Under the pieces are notes generated by a model. It was not told where the DNA came from, searched no databases, and saw nothing but the letters and a program-made list of their open reading frames with translations. Position numbers and translations under genes: made by a program. Below, in pieces: positions 9,364-18,647 of a DNA stretch of 64,000 nucleotides (position 1 is the stretch's first letter; each line of letters begins with the position of its first letter). Where the stretch lies: the NCBI GenBank assembly GCA_964645625.1, contig CAZYAI010000006.1, forward strand, positions 10,684 to 74,683, given 5' to 3'. The DNA is from AB-137-C09 sp964645625. GTDB taxonomy: Bacteria > Pseudomonadota > Zetaproteobacteria > Mariprofundales > Mariprofundaceae.

Positions 9364-9789
9364 ATGGATTTATATTTTTCTCCTCAGCAATTGGCACAAG
9401 AACTTTTAGCGGATAATACGCTATTGGTTGACCGACTTGTCAAAAACCAAGTGGTTGCGAACTCAAAAGAGGCTGAAGATGGCATGGCTGAAGTGTTAAA
9501 ATTTCTGTTTTTATGTGCTCATAGCGATGCGATTTTAACCCCTTCCTTGAGAGTTGATGCCTTATGGCATGAGTTTATTCTTTTTTCACGCGCCTACACA
9601 CAGTTTTGCCACAAACATTTTGCTCACTATATACATCATCAGCCCAGTAATTCACCGCGTGATGAAATGCATCAGTATCAACATACAGTGCAACTTTATC
9701 TACAATCTTTTGGGACTATCAACACGGACTTCTGGGCAACTGCTGGTATATGTAATCAGCATTGCGGCAGTTGTGAAAGCCACTCGTAA
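9364..9789 (+). CDS. GRDP-like (glycine-rich domain-containing protein-like) small protein
   Basis: The 141-residue product contains LRVDALWHEFILFSRAYTQF followed by CHKHFAHYIHHQP at about residues 62-96. This is the conserved WHxFIL...YxxFC...HH block of the GRDP-like family (PF07173), whose function in bacteria is unknown. It has no signal peptide. The C-terminus ends CNQHCGSCESHS, a short Cys cluster. It is followed after 13 bases by the Ser/Cys-tailed protein, so the two probably form an operon. The coding sequence is more AT-rich than its neighbours, suggesting acquisition by transfer. Confidence 0.7.
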   Translation: MDLYFSPQQLAQELLADNTLLVDRLVKNQVVANSKEAEDGMAEVLKFLFLCAHSDAILTPSLRVDALWHEFILFSRAYTQFCHKHFAHYIHHQPSNSPRDEMHQYQHTVQLYLQSFGTINTDFWATAGICNQHCGSCESHS

Positions 9790-9802
9790 AAAGGAACGCA
9801 CC

Positions 9803-10762
9803 ATGTATATGAACCGCTTAATAAAAGTGAACCTTACAAAAGAAAACGCAGAAAAGCTTGAAAAGCCTTCAAAGATATTTAATAAAATAAAAGCCACTTT
9901 TAGTGGCGGTATGACCCCAGCAGAAACAGAGCGTGCAGAGGTCATGCTCTCTGTGCTTCAACGCGTCAATAAATCGTTACGAGCAGCTAATATTTGTAAC
10001 CTTGTCAGTTTGACTGTTAATGATTATCTTGTCTATCAAGATAGAATAGGTATTAAGGACGACCTACAAGAGGGTATTTCAAGCTTTATTCATGATAAAA
10101 ACACAAGTAATATAAAGGTGTTTAAAGATTTAAAACAAGTCGTAGCACATACAAGTAATGAAATACTATTTGTGTATGATATCAACGTGATTCAAAAACC
10201 TAAAAAGGGGGAGTTCCCCGTTACCATCACCGTAAGTGGCTTTCCTTCTCAATTTAAATTAGGAAGGAAGGAGAATATTGATGATTTTGAATCTCGAATT
10301 ACTACTTTCGTTAAAGAAAATCTAAACTCAGATGAGAGCATAAAACTATTTAATGAGAAATGTTTGAGTGCTTTTGATGTTGAAGTGGATCGTTACACCG
10401 TTGCATTAGAACAACTTTTTCCTGCTGGTTGTAGTTCACAGAAGTATAAAGTTAGGTTGTTAAGTAAAGATGACCAGAAAAAGTTAAAAAAGAGAATTGG
10501 TAGCTCTTTTGAATCCGATATATTGTTTATGCACTATTGGTTAAATGCTAAAACAGTATCTAACTTTGATGATGATTTGTTTGACGTTGATGTGGCTGAT
10601 TGTTTCGACGAATTTGATTGCCTCGATAATGTTCAAGACTCAGGCTCTCAAAGTAGTTGGATCGACGGTCTGTCTGATTTCTTTAGCAACGACTCAAGTT
10701 CTGATAGTGGTAGTTGTAGTTCTAGTTGTGGCTCTAGTTGTGGAGGAAGCTGCGGTGATTAA
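9803..10762 (+). CDS. uncharacterised protein with Ser/Cys/Gly-rich C-terminal tail
   Basis: I do not recognise the main body of this 319-residue protein. It is lysine-rich and soluble through about residue 235. An acidic patch follows (FDDDLFDVDVADCFDEFD, about residues 252-270). The protein ends SGSCSSSCGSSCGGSCGD, a regular SCxxSCG tail. Similar Gly/Cys tails occur on several uncharacterised bacterial protein families encoded next to GRDP-like genes (recollection, not searched). ATG 9803 is preceded by AAGGAACGCACC; the open frame runs further upstream, but that would overlap the previous gene. The DNA is AT-rich: only 13 of 60 bases in 10081-10140 are G or C. The tail might bind metal or be a modification site (speculation). 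Confidence 0.6.
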   Translation: MYMNRLIKVNLTKENAEKLEKPSKIFNKIKATFSGGMTPAETERAEVMLSVLQRVNKSLRAANICNLVSLTVNDYLVYQDRIGIKDDLQEGISSFIHDKNTSNIKVFKDLKQVVAHTSNEILFVYDINVIQKPKKGEFPVTITVSGFPSQFKLGRKENIDDFESRITTFVKENLNSDESIKLFNEKCLSAFDVEVDRYTVALEQLFPAGCSSQKYKVRLLSKDDQKKLKKRIGSSFESDILFMHYWLNAKTVSNFDDDLFDVDVADCFDEFDCLDNVQDSGSQSSWIDGLSDFFSNDSSSDSGSCSSSCGSSCGGSCGD

Positions 10763-10835
10763 ATGCTATTGCTGTGTTTTTTCATCCTCCCCGTAAAAAG
10801 TCCTTTTTGTAACTCAAGTGGTGGCAGTCATATAC

Positions 10836-13202
10836 TCAGTGGCTAACCTTTCGCTGAATTTGATTGCCAATGTCGTCGGCTAAACTGAGGCTTTTTAGTA
10901 GGGTGAGGATGTTTTCTTGTAGCTGAATGTTTAATTCAACAGGGCGACCATGATCGTAATTTGGATTCTTCCCTTTAACGTGCAAGCCGAGTAGCAATGC
11001 TCCATCGGGGTGATAGGTAACATCGCTACTCAGGTGGTGGTATTGAAAATCTTGTAAAATATCCAATGCCATTTTAACGCCAAGGTTTTGGTCAGCCATC
11101 GCCTGCGCTTCTTCCTTGCCACGGTAACGGATAACACCACCAGGTTGACGCGCCGTAATAAGCCCTTGTTGTACCGAAACGCCTTGTGCTTGCAAGCGCA
11201 TGGGCAAGCTTCCATCGAGCACGCCAGTCGCGGTTAAACCCTGTTGTTTTTCCAAGGCAACCAACTCAGCCAAGCTGATACTGCTTATGGTTAACGGCAC
11301 GTTGATGCCCTGCTTGTTGTAATCCTTACGATCCCAAGACACATCATGGGCACTTATTTCACCGCCTAAGGCATGAATGGTGAATTGTTGAATGTGCCCA
11401 CGAAGCAGGGCGTTGCCACGGTAACGCCCTGTGCTGCGCAGTTGAATATTGTGTAGGGGAATGCCGATGTTGAGCATTGCTACATTCATATCTGCCTGTT
11501 TTATACGCCACGTTGCGCCATCAAACGAGCTTTGAACATCGGCATTTGCATCCTCGAAGGTTTTGTCGCCATAGCTACCGTTGAATTGGCGTAACGTTAT
11601 GGCTGTTTGAATACGCCAACGCTTACCTTGCAAACGCGCTGTTCCTGTGCTGCGTATGTGACCTGCTGGAATGTGCAAGGTATCAAACCATGGCTTACTG
11701 TTGGGGTATAGCTGCGTAATGCGCGTTTGAGGTTGATCCAATTGTAGATCAAAATCGATGTTTATATTGTTGTTTGATGGCTGCCACTGACTGTTGATCT
11801 GCCAAGTTATCTTTGGGCTAAAACGGTAACGTAGCTGAGCTTGTACGTTTTCTTGCCATGTTAAATCAACCATGACATCACCTGTAGGAAGTCGTAGCTC
11901 GGCACTGCTTAGTGAAAAATCATGCAGTGTAAGCTGTGCTGTTCGCTCGTTTTTGCGCTGTTGCGCAGCGACTTCCAGCAGTCCGCTGCGTACTGTGTAG
12001 CCTTGCCACTGCAAGGGTGGCAGTGAAACATCCATGCCCACGCGCTCCCATGCTTGCTTACCATTGAGTGCGACAGATTGCTTGTTTTGCAGTCGTAAAC
12101 GATCCAGTTTCCATGTGTCATAACGCAGTGATTGCCATTGTATATAGCTCTTGCGGTCAAGGCTTAACTGTGGCGTGCGTGCATCATCCACCGCAATGCT
12201 GCCTGAGAAACGGTAGTCATCTGATCGCCCATGCCATTGCCCTTGTTGCACCGAAAATAATCCTTTCGGCGTGAGTGACCAGTTCCCTTGCCCATGCTGT
12301 AGTGCAAGCTTCACGACAAGAGCTCCTTTGCTCGTAAACTGCGGGTGCGTCATTACCCCATCATATTGTATGTGTGCGTTGAGGTTCAACACGGGTAATA
12401 GTGCTGAAATATGCGGGTAATCGCCTGCTGGCGCATCGCCTTTGATGGTCAGCGTGCTGTTACCTGTTGCCGACAAAGGCGCGTTCATCATGCGTGGTTG
12501 TAGCCATGCCGATAATGGCGCAAGTTGCATGGTAGCAGTGGCTTGGAACTGGAGCTTCCCTTGGCTGTTTTTGATATTGCCTTGCAACGTAGCTAAAAGC
12601 TGGTCTTGGTGATGAATATCGCCATTTATGTCGCCATTGCTGGCAACATCAAACATTGCCTCCATGCCATGAAAGCGTGTGTCATGCTGTTCGCGCAGTT
12701 GCAGGTGCACGCCCTTTGCTTGCACGGTTAGATTACCTTGCAAGTCGTGCAGCAAGCGTTGTTGTTGATACTGTTGCACCCTTAACGCATCGATGCTAAT
12801 TCGCGACAATGGCATCATTGCCAACAAAGGTAGTGGTGAATGCAGCGCGATACTATCGTTGCTACTATCCGCAACTGTTGCGTTTTGCGTTACGCTCAGT
12901 TGTTGTATCTGAACATCCAAGCTGCCCAGCTCGCCTTGAAGTAAAGCAGGAAGATGGTAACGCATCGTTACCGCTTGAGCCTGAACGGACACACCACGAG
13001 CAACATCGCGTAATTGCAGTGCTTTAATGTGGCTATTTGACCAAGCAAGTTCACCTAAGGTTAAGCGTTGCATCTCAATCCCCTGTTTTGCCAACACACT
13101 GCGCGCATATTCACTCACACCCCATGGCAACAACCACAACCACGCCGCCCAAACGAGTAATAAAAAAGCGGTTATAGTGGTGACTAAGGTTCTTGTTTTC
13201 AT
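10836..13202 (-). CDS. ydbH: YdbH-like AsmA-superfamily intermembrane transport protein
   Basis: The 788-residue product starts with an N-terminal membrane anchor (residues about 7-26, TITAFLLLVWAAWLWLLPWG). A long beta-rich body follows. The C-terminal block LSSDVTYHPDGALLLGLHV, then GKNPNYDHGRPVELNIQLQE, is diagnostic of the YdbH/dicarboxylate-transport domain (PF11739). In E. coli YdbH belongs with TamB and YhdP to the AsmA-like proteins that move phospholipids between the membranes. The small partners YnbE and YdbL are not found next to it here. It stands alone on the minus strand, convergent with the 9.3-10.8 kb pair. Confidence 0.85.
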   Translation of the reverse strand: MKTRTLVTTITAFLLLVWAAWLWLLPWGVSEYARSVLAKQGIEMQRLTLGELAWSNSHIKALQLRDVARGVSVQAQAVTMRYHLPALLQGELGSLDVQIQQLSVTQNATVADSSNDSIALHSPLPLLAMMPLSRISIDALRVQQYQQQRLLHDLQGNLTVQAKGVHLQLREQHDTRFHGMEAMFDVASNGDINGDIHHQDQLLATLQGNIKNSQGKLQFQATATMQLAPLSAWLQPRMMNAPLSATGNSTLTIKGDAPAGDYPHISALLPVLNLNAHIQYDGVMTHPQFTSKGALVVKLALQHGQGNWSLTPKGLFSVQQGQWHGRSDDYRFSGSIAVDDARTPQLSLDRKSYIQWQSLRYDTWKLDRLRLQNKQSVALNGKQAWERVGMDVSLPPLQWQGYTVRSGLLEVAAQQRKNERTAQLTLHDFSLSSAELRLPTGDVMVDLTWQENVQAQLRYRFSPKITWQINSQWQPSNNNINIDFDLQLDQPQTRITQLYPNSKPWFDTLHIPAGHIRSTGTARLQGKRWRIQTAITLRQFNGSYGDKTFEDANADVQSSFDGATWRIKQADMNVAMLNIGIPLHNIQLRSTGRYRGNALLRGHIQQFTIHALGGEISAHDVSWDRKDYNKQGINVPLTISSISLAELVALEKQQGLTATGVLDGSLPMRLQAQGVSVQQGLITARQPGGVIRYRGKEEAQAMADQNLGVKMALDILQDFQYHHLSSDVTYHPDGALLLGLHVKGKNPNYDHGRPVELNIQLQENILTLLKSLSLADDIGNQIQRKVSH

Positions 13203-13224
13203 GCTTTATACACCTTGAAGTTTT

Positions 13225-13306
13225 AACATGGTTGTGATTCATAGCCTGACGCGCTGGAGCAACGGTATTCTATCGTAGCTGCTGGCATAAAACCATGCCT
13301 GTTGCA
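13225..13306 (+). repeat. decayed copy of palindromic repeat family A
   Basis: The intergenic stretch contains GACGCGCTGGAGCAACGG, then a diverged middle and AAAACCATGCCTGTT. This is recognisably the core and right arm of the repeat seen intact at 57450-57522. The left arm is degraded. It sits between the divergent starts of ydbH and lepA. Confidence 0.4.
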
Positions 13307-13383
13307 ATGAAACCCCTGTTACTCCAGCGTATCCACGGGTGGGCATTGTTTCACGTCGATGGAATAGCTACACTGCCGCGCCA

Positions 13384-15210
13384 ATGACACAGCACTCATC
13401 TTCAACCCCGCAACAACGCATGCGTAATTTTTCTATTATTGCTCATATTGATCATGGCAAGTCCACCTTGGCAGACCGCTTGATTGAGGTTACAGGTGCC
13501 TTGTCTGATCGCCAAATGAAAAAGCAAGTGCTTGATTCTATGGATCTTGAGCAAGAGCGTGGCATCACCATCAAAGCGCAAACGGCAAGCTTGCAGTACC
13601 GCGCTGAAGATGGCGAGATGTACACGCTGAACCTGATTGACACGCCAGGTCATGTCGATTTTTCTTATGAAGTATCACGCTCCTTACATGCTTGTGAAGG
13701 TGCGTTGCTGATTGTCGATGCGACGCAAGGGGTGGAAGCGCAAACCTTAGCCAATGTGTACCTTGCCTTGGAGCAAGATCTCGAAATTATTCCTGTCATC
13801 AACAAAATTGACCTTCCCAGTGCTGATATAGAAGAAGCAAAACGGCAAATTGAAGAGGTGATCGGGCTTGATGCCTCCGACGCTATTGCTGTGTCAGCTA
13901 AGACTGGCGTTGGCATTGCTGAGACGTTGGAAGCCATTGTTCAGCGTATTCCACCACCTAAGGATGAAAGCGATCAGCCATTACGCGCTTTGATTGTGGA
14001 TTCATGGTTTGACTCTTATGTCGGTGCGGTTGCCTTGCTGCGCGTGTTTGATGGTCAATTACGCAAGCGTGATAAAATCCGCTTGATGTCCTCAGGTAAC
14101 AGTTATGATGTTAATGAGATTGGTATTTTTTCGCCGCAAGCAGAGCCACGCGACGTGCTGCAATCAGGCAGTGTAGGCTTTATGATTTGCGGTATCAAAG
14201 AGTTAATCGCCTTGAAAGTGGGGGATACAGTTACCTTAGAGCGTCAGCCAGCGAGTGAGATTTTACCAGGCTTCCGCGAACCCAAGGCGATGGTGTTTTC
14301 TGGGCTTTACCCTGTGGATTCTGCGGATTATGGCGAGCTGCGCGATTCCTTGGAGAAGCTGCACCTGAACGATCCCGCATTTACCTTTGAGGCTGAAAGT
14401 TCGATGGCATTAGGTTTGGGCTTTCGTTGTGGATTTTTGGGTATGTTGCACATGGAAATCGTACAGGAGCGGTTGGAACGCGAATTCGGGCTTGACCTGA
14501 TCGGTACTGCACCATCGGTGGTCTATCAAATTCATATGAACGATGGCACGATGATGGAAATTGCCAACCCCAGTGAGTTCCCTGACCCTATTACCATCAG
14601 CCATATTGAAGAACCTGTCGTGATTGCCAATGTCTTTATGCCAGAGGAGTTCGTAGGCCCAGTGATTAAACTGTGTCAAGATCGCCGTGGTTTGCAGCAG
14701 GATATGAAATTTATTGGTCAAGGGCGGGTGATGTTGTCTTACCAATTACCGTTGGCTGAAATGGTGATTGATTTTTATGACCGTTTGAAATCGGTGTCCC
14801 GTGGCTACGCTTCATTGGATTATGAGTTGTCTGGTTTCCGTGAAGAAGATGTGGTGAAGATGGATGTGTTGGTGCATGCTGAATCAGTGGATGCCTTATC
14901 GTTGATTGTCCATCGTTCTGTTGCCGAGACGCGCGGACGTGAGTTGGTGAAGAAACTGCGGCAATTGATTCCACGGCAACAGTTTGATATACCACTGCAA
15001 GCAGCCGTTGGGGCGCGTATTCTTGCCCGCGAAACCGTTAAAGCCGTACGTAAAAACGTTACCGCGAAATGTTACGGCGGCGATATTACACGAAAACGCA
15101 AATTGTTAGAGAAACAAAAAGCGGGTAAAAAACGCATGAAGTCAATCGGCAGTGTAGAAGTGCCTCAGGAAGCCTTTTTAGCAGTATTAAAATTAGGGGA
15201 TGGGAATTGA
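13384..15210 (+). CDS. lepA: elongation factor 4 (LepA) back-translocase GTPase
   Basis: The 608-residue GTPase binds ribosomes and affects translocation and initiation. The G1 motif AHIDHGKSTLADRL is at about residues 20-33. G2 RGITIKAQT, G3 DTPGHVDF and G4 NKIDLP follow. The C-terminal LepA-specific domain ends in the lysine-rich KCYGGDITRKRKLLEKQK segment. ATG 13384 gives a length near the usual 599; the frame is open 45 bases upstream. The stop overlaps the lepB start (TTGA), the classic lepA-lepB operon. Confidence 0.97.
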   Translation: MTQHSSSTPQQRMRNFSIIAHIDHGKSTLADRLIEVTGALSDRQMKKQVLDSMDLEQERGITIKAQTASLQYRAEDGEMYTLNLIDTPGHVDFSYEVSRSLHACEGALLIVDATQGVEAQTLANVYLALEQDLEIIPVINKIDLPSADIEEAKRQIEEVIGLDASDAIAVSAKTGVGIAETLEAIVQRIPPPKDESDQPLRALIVDSWFDSYVGAVALLRVFDGQLRKRDKIRLMSSGNSYDVNEIGIFSPQAEPRDVLQSGSVGFMICGIKELIALKVGDTVTLERQPASEILPGFREPKAMVFSGLYPVDSADYGELRDSLEKLHLNDPAFTFEAESSMALGLGFRCGFLGMLHMEIVQERLEREFGLDLIGTAPSVVYQIHMNDGTMMEIANPSEFPDPITISHIEEPVVIANVFMPEEFVGPVIKLCQDRRGLQQDMKFIGQGRVMLSYQLPLAEMVIDFYDRLKSVSRGYASLDYELSGFREEDVVKMDVLVHAESVDALSLIVHRSVAETRGRELVKKLRQLIPRQQFDIPLQAAVGARILARETVKAVRKNVTAKCYGGDITRKRKLLEKQKAGKKRMKSIGSVEVPQEAFLAVLKLGDGN

Positions 15211-15881
15211 TAGAGGAAAATCAAAAGCCAGTATGGCGTGAGTGGCTGGAAAGTATTATCGTTATTGGGCTACTCGCCTTTGTAATTCGCAGCTTTATTG
15301 TTGCACCGTTTAAAATTCCATCGTCCAGTATGGTTCCTACGTTAGAGGTTGGGGATTATTTGTTTGTGTTGCGTTATTCCTATGGCTTGCGTGTGCCGTT
15401 TACGGATTTACAGTTTGTGCCATCGGCAGCCAAACATGGTGATGTGGTGGTCTTTGATTACCCTGAAGATCGTAGTAAAGATTACATCAAACGTATTGTT
15501 GGTGTGCCTGGCGATCATATTGCTTACCATGACAATCGTTTGTCGGTGAATGGTCAGCTCATGCCTTTGAAACAATTAAATGTGCGCCCTTATTACTTGG
15601 GTGATGGCAATGTTCAGGTATCCATGGAGTTTGAAGAAAAACTGTTTGATGTATCACATCATGTGCTTCGTCAACCTTATACGTTGCGCGATGGTGATTG
15701 GACGGTACCAGCAGGTCATTATATGGTCTTGGGCGACAATCGAAATAACTCGCGTGATTCGCGTTTTTGGGGCTTTGTGCCACAAGAATACTTGGTCGGC
15801 AAGGCAGCAATTATTTGGTGGTCATGGGATGGCGTAAAGGGTAAACCGCGCTGGGATCGTTTAGGCACGATTTTGCATTGA
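15207..15881 (+). CDS. lepB: signal peptidase I
   Basis: LepB cleaves signal peptides from Sec and Tat substrates at the periplasmic face. This 224-residue enzyme has one N-terminal membrane segment (residues about 15-33). The catalytic Ser lies in PSSSMVPTL (Ser41) and the general-base Lys in DYIKRIVGVPGD (Lys95). Box E, GDNRNNSRDSRFWG, follows. The start is a TTG overlapping the lepA stop, with GGGGATGGG just upstream. It is shorter than the two-spanning E. coli enzyme, as in many bacteria. Confidence 0.95.
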   Translation: MIEENQKPVWREWLESIIVIGLLAFVIRSFIVAPFKIPSSSMVPTLEVGDYLFVLRYSYGLRVPFTDLQFVPSAAKHGDVVVFDYPEDRSKDYIKRIVGVPGDHIAYHDNRLSVNGQLMPLKQLNVRPYYLGDGNVQVSMEFEEKLFDVSHHVLRQPYTLRDGDWTVPAGHYMVLGDNRNNSRDSRFWGFVPQEYLVGKAAIIWWSWDGVKGKPRWDRLGTILH

Positions 15882-15913
15882 GTTGCATTTTTTTTTATAA
15901 AAAGAGGTTATCT

Positions 15914-16360
15914 ATGAAAACGTATTCGCAAGCTGGATTTTCGATGTTTAAAATGCTTACGCTGCTGATTGTGTTGGTGGGCGGTGGCATGGTGGCGTAT
16001 AAATTGGCACCTGTATATTATACACACGCGAAGGTTCAGAAAATTTTCGAGTCGATTAGTCGTGAAATGGCGAGTGATTCTGAGTGGAAAATTCGTGCGC
16101 GTCTTCCTGTGTTGTTTAAAACGCAAAACTTGAAAGAAAATGAGTTGCCACAAGCGTTTTATGATAATTTGGAAATTGATGCTGGTTTCGGTCGCGTTGA
16201 GATCGCGTCGCACTACCATAAAGTTGTATGGTTGATGGGGGAGATTCAGTCGGCTGACCCTAACTCCGACTATAAACCAGTGGATCTAAAAGGTATGGAT
16301 AAAATAAGGCATCAGGCGCGTGTCGATTTGGACTTTGAGGTTCATGCAAAAACCCCCTGA
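15914..16360 (+). CDS. DUF4845 family membrane protein
   Basis: The 148-residue protein opens with a pilin-like leader, KTYSQAGFSMFKMLTLLIVL, with a hydrophobic segment at about residues 11-30. A periplasmic domain follows. DUF4845 proteins of unknown function typically sit between lepB and rnc, as here. The motif KLAPVYYTHAKVQKIFESI fits the family. AAAGAGG precedes ATG 15914; an earlier ATG in frame would place extra residues before the membrane helix. Its end overlaps rnc by 17 bases. Confidence 0.8.
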   Translation: MKTYSQAGFSMFKMLTLLIVLVGGGMVAYKLAPVYYTHAKVQKIFESISREMASDSEWKIRARLPVLFKTQNLKENELPQAFYDNLEIDAGFGRVEIASHYHKVVWLMGEIQSADPNSDYKPVDLKGMDKIRHQARVDLDFEVHAKTP

Positions 16361-17042
16361 TATGCAAGCATTACGTCAACGTTTAGCACTTGAGTTTATT
16401 CCTGATGCATTGTTTATACGTGCCTTGACCCATCGTTCCTCGGGCATCGCTTTGCACATGGAACGATTAGAGTTTTTGGGCGATGCGGTGTTAGGTTTGG
16501 TCGTCGCTGAATACCTACACCGCCGCTTCCCTGAGCGTGCAGAAGGCGAACTCACGCGTTTGCGCGCTCATTTGGTACGCCGAGCCAGTTTATTGCAAGT
16601 CGCCAATACTTGGCATTTAGCCGACTGTTTGCGCGTAGGCGAAGGCGAACGTGATGCACGCGGTCATTTAAAATCTTCATCCATCGCTGCCAATGCGGTG
16701 GAAGCCATCATCGGCGCAACGTTTGAAGCAGCGGACTTTGATGCTGCTAAACGCTTGATTTTGTCATCGTGGGCTTTTCTTTTTGAGCAAGTATCCAATC
16801 TTAATGTAACTGACGCTAAAAGCCGATTGCAAGAGTGGACGCAAGGTCATGGTCGCGGGTTGCCAGTTTATCAAGTCCACGATCAAGGTGTTGCTCGCCA
16901 CCCTCGTTTCAACGCAAGCTGTCAGGTCAGTGGGGAGACACTGGGGCAGGGTAGGGGTGAGCGGAAAAAACAGGCTGAATTGATGGCGGCAGAGCAAGCG
17001 ATTGAAGCCTTGGGTTTTGAACGAAAGAAAACAAAGGGGTAA
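16344..17042 (+). CDS. rnc: ribonuclease III
   Basis: RNase III cleaves double-stranded RNA in rRNA and mRNA processing. This 232-residue protein has the signature ERLEFLGDAVLGLVVAEYL (about residues 38-56), the catalytic-domain helix AANAVEAIIGATFEAADF, and a C-terminal dsRNA-binding domain (SRLQEWTQGHG through EQAIEAL). ATG 16344, inside the DUF4845 gene, has GAGG six bases upstream and matches the family length of about 226. A second candidate is ATG 16362. It is coupled to era downstream, as in many proteobacteria. Confidence 0.96.
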   Translation: MQKPPDMQALRQRLALEFIPDALFIRALTHRSSGIALHMERLEFLGDAVLGLVVAEYLHRRFPERAEGELTRLRAHLVRRASLLQVANTWHLADCLRVGEGERDARGHLKSSSIAANAVEAIIGATFEAADFDAAKRLILSSWAFLFEQVSNLNVTDAKSRLQEWTQGHGRGLPVYQVHDQGVARHPRFNASCQVSGETLGQGRGERKKQAELMAAEQAIEALGFERKKTKG

Positions 17043-17072
17043 TTTGAACAGTTACCACAAAGGAATAAAACA

Positions 17073-17972
17073 ATGACATATCGCTGCGGAACCATCGCTT
17101 TATTGGGTCGTCCCAACGTTGGGAAGTCAACCTTGATGAATCAAATTATTGGTGCGCGGGTGGCCATTGTTACGCCGAAACCGCAAACGACACGCCATCG
17201 TATCTTGGGTATTCATACCGACGATGAAGCACAAATGATTTTTGTTGATACACCAGGCATTCATAAGGGCAAATTACAACTTAACAAAAACATGGTGCGC
17301 ATTGCCTACGCTGCCGCAGAAGAAGCTGATGTGTTGGTCATCATGCAAGATGCCAGTCGCCCCTTGGATACGATCAGCAGTCGTTTGATTGCCCAGTTTG
17401 CTGAAAGTCATTTGGATATACCACGTATTCATATATTGAATAAGGTGGATAAGATTGATAAAGCATTGTTGTTACCTCGCTTAGAAGAAATGCAACGCTT
17501 AGATCCTGATGCCAAGGCTTATATTCCATTGTCAGCACGTAAAGGAACGCAGGTTGATGGTTTGATGCGCACCTTGCGCAACTACTTACCTGAAGCAGAA
17601 GCATGTTATGATCCTGATTGGTTTACCGATCAAAGCCAGCGTCAATTGGCAGCGGAATATGTGCGCGAGCAGGTGTTCCTTGGTATGCATCAAGAGATTC
17701 CTTTTCAAACGGCTGTTGATATTGAGCTGTTTGAAGAAACCCCCAAGGGCTTGAATATCGAAGCGGTTATATTGGTGGGGAGTGAAAGTCATAAACCGAT
17801 GCTGATTGGCAAGGGTGGCTTCCAAATGAAGCGCATGGGCATTGCAGCACGCAAAGGACTGACAGAGCTTTTGGGGCAACCCGTGGATTTGCGCCTGTGG
17901 GTGAAAGTGGATGCTAATTGGTTTGACCAACCCGCCAAATTGCAGGATTTAGGTTTAGGTACTGATAGTTAA
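17073..17972 (+). CDS. era: GTPase Era, 30S assembly factor
   Basis: Era binds the 3' end of 16S rRNA during small-subunit maturation. The 299-residue product has G1 GRPNVGKSTL (residues about 11-20), G3 DTPGIH, G4 NKVDK and a C-terminal KH domain with IGKGGFQMKRMGIAARKGL. The start has AAGGA eight bases upstream. It is 30 bases after rnc and 15 bases before recO, forming the conserved rnc-era-recO order. Confidence 0.97.
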   Translation: MTYRCGTIALLGRPNVGKSTLMNQIIGARVAIVTPKPQTTRHRILGIHTDDEAQMIFVDTPGIHKGKLQLNKNMVRIAYAAAEEADVLVIMQDASRPLDTISSRLIAQFAESHLDIPRIHILNKVDKIDKALLLPRLEEMQRLDPDAKAYIPLSARKGTQVDGLMRTLRNYLPEAEACYDPDWFTDQSQRQLAAEYVREQVFLGMHQEIPFQTAVDIELFEETPKGLNIEAVILVGSESHKPMLIGKGGFQMKRMGIAARKGLTELLGQPVDLRLWVKVDANWFDQPAKLQDLGLGTDS

Positions 17973-17987
17973 GTCGCCACCTCTTTG

Positions 17988-18647
17988 ATGATACAAGATA
18001 AAGCCTTGCTGTTGCGTACCATCCCTTACCGTGAAACATCCTTTATTTACCACGTACTAACGGCGCATCATGGGCGTGTTTCTTTGTTAGCGCGAGGAAT
18101 CCGTAATAGTAAACGTCGCCTGCAAGCAGAACTTGCACCCTTGCATGATATGCATGTGCAATGGCAGCAAGGGCGCGGTGATATGGTGTATCTACGCGAG
18201 GCAGAACGTTTGCAACCGTTGTTGCCCGAGCGTTATTTTTTGGCTGGTCAAACATTATTGGCACTGGCAGGACGGTTGTTTCAGCACAATCATGATGAAC
18301 ATGGTTACCATGAGTTACGTGTAGCCTTAGAAGCATTAGCTGCGCGTACGGATGAGGCAACAGGGCTGGCTGTGGCGCAATGGATGTTATTAATGCAAGG
18401 CGGCTGGGCTGGTGATTTTTCCGCATGTTGGCAATGCCACCATAGCTTTGATGCGCAACACCAGCCGCTATGGCAACGTGGTGCTTTGCATTGCAGCCAT
18501 TGCAGTCATGGTGCGCAACTTGATCCACAAGCGTTAAAACATTGTATTGTCGCATGGCATCAAACCGATTACACCCTAGAACCGAGCCATGTCCTTTTAT
18601 GGATGAATATGGCACAATCCATGATGGTACATATTCACAATCATTAA
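17988..18647 (+). CDS. recO: DNA repair protein RecO
   Basis: RecO loads RecA on gapped DNA together with RecR. The 219-residue protein has an N-terminal OB-fold segment (DKALLLRTIPYRETSFIYHVLT, residues 4-25) and a zinc-finger-like pair, CWQCHHSF and CSHCSHG, in the helical C-terminal part. TTG 17985 could add one residue; ATG 17988 was preferred although no clear ribosome site is seen. It is the last gene of the lepA-to-recO run. Confidence 0.9.
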   Translation: MIQDKALLLRTIPYRETSFIYHVLTAHHGRVSLLARGIRNSKRRLQAELAPLHDMHVQWQQGRGDMVYLREAERLQPLLPERYFLAGQTLLALAGRLFQHNHDEHGYHELRVALEALAARTDEATGLAVAQWMLLMQGGWAGDFSACWQCHHSFDAQHQPLWQRGALHCSHCSHGAQLDPQALKHCIVAWHQTDYTLEPSHVLLWMNMAQSMMVHIHNH

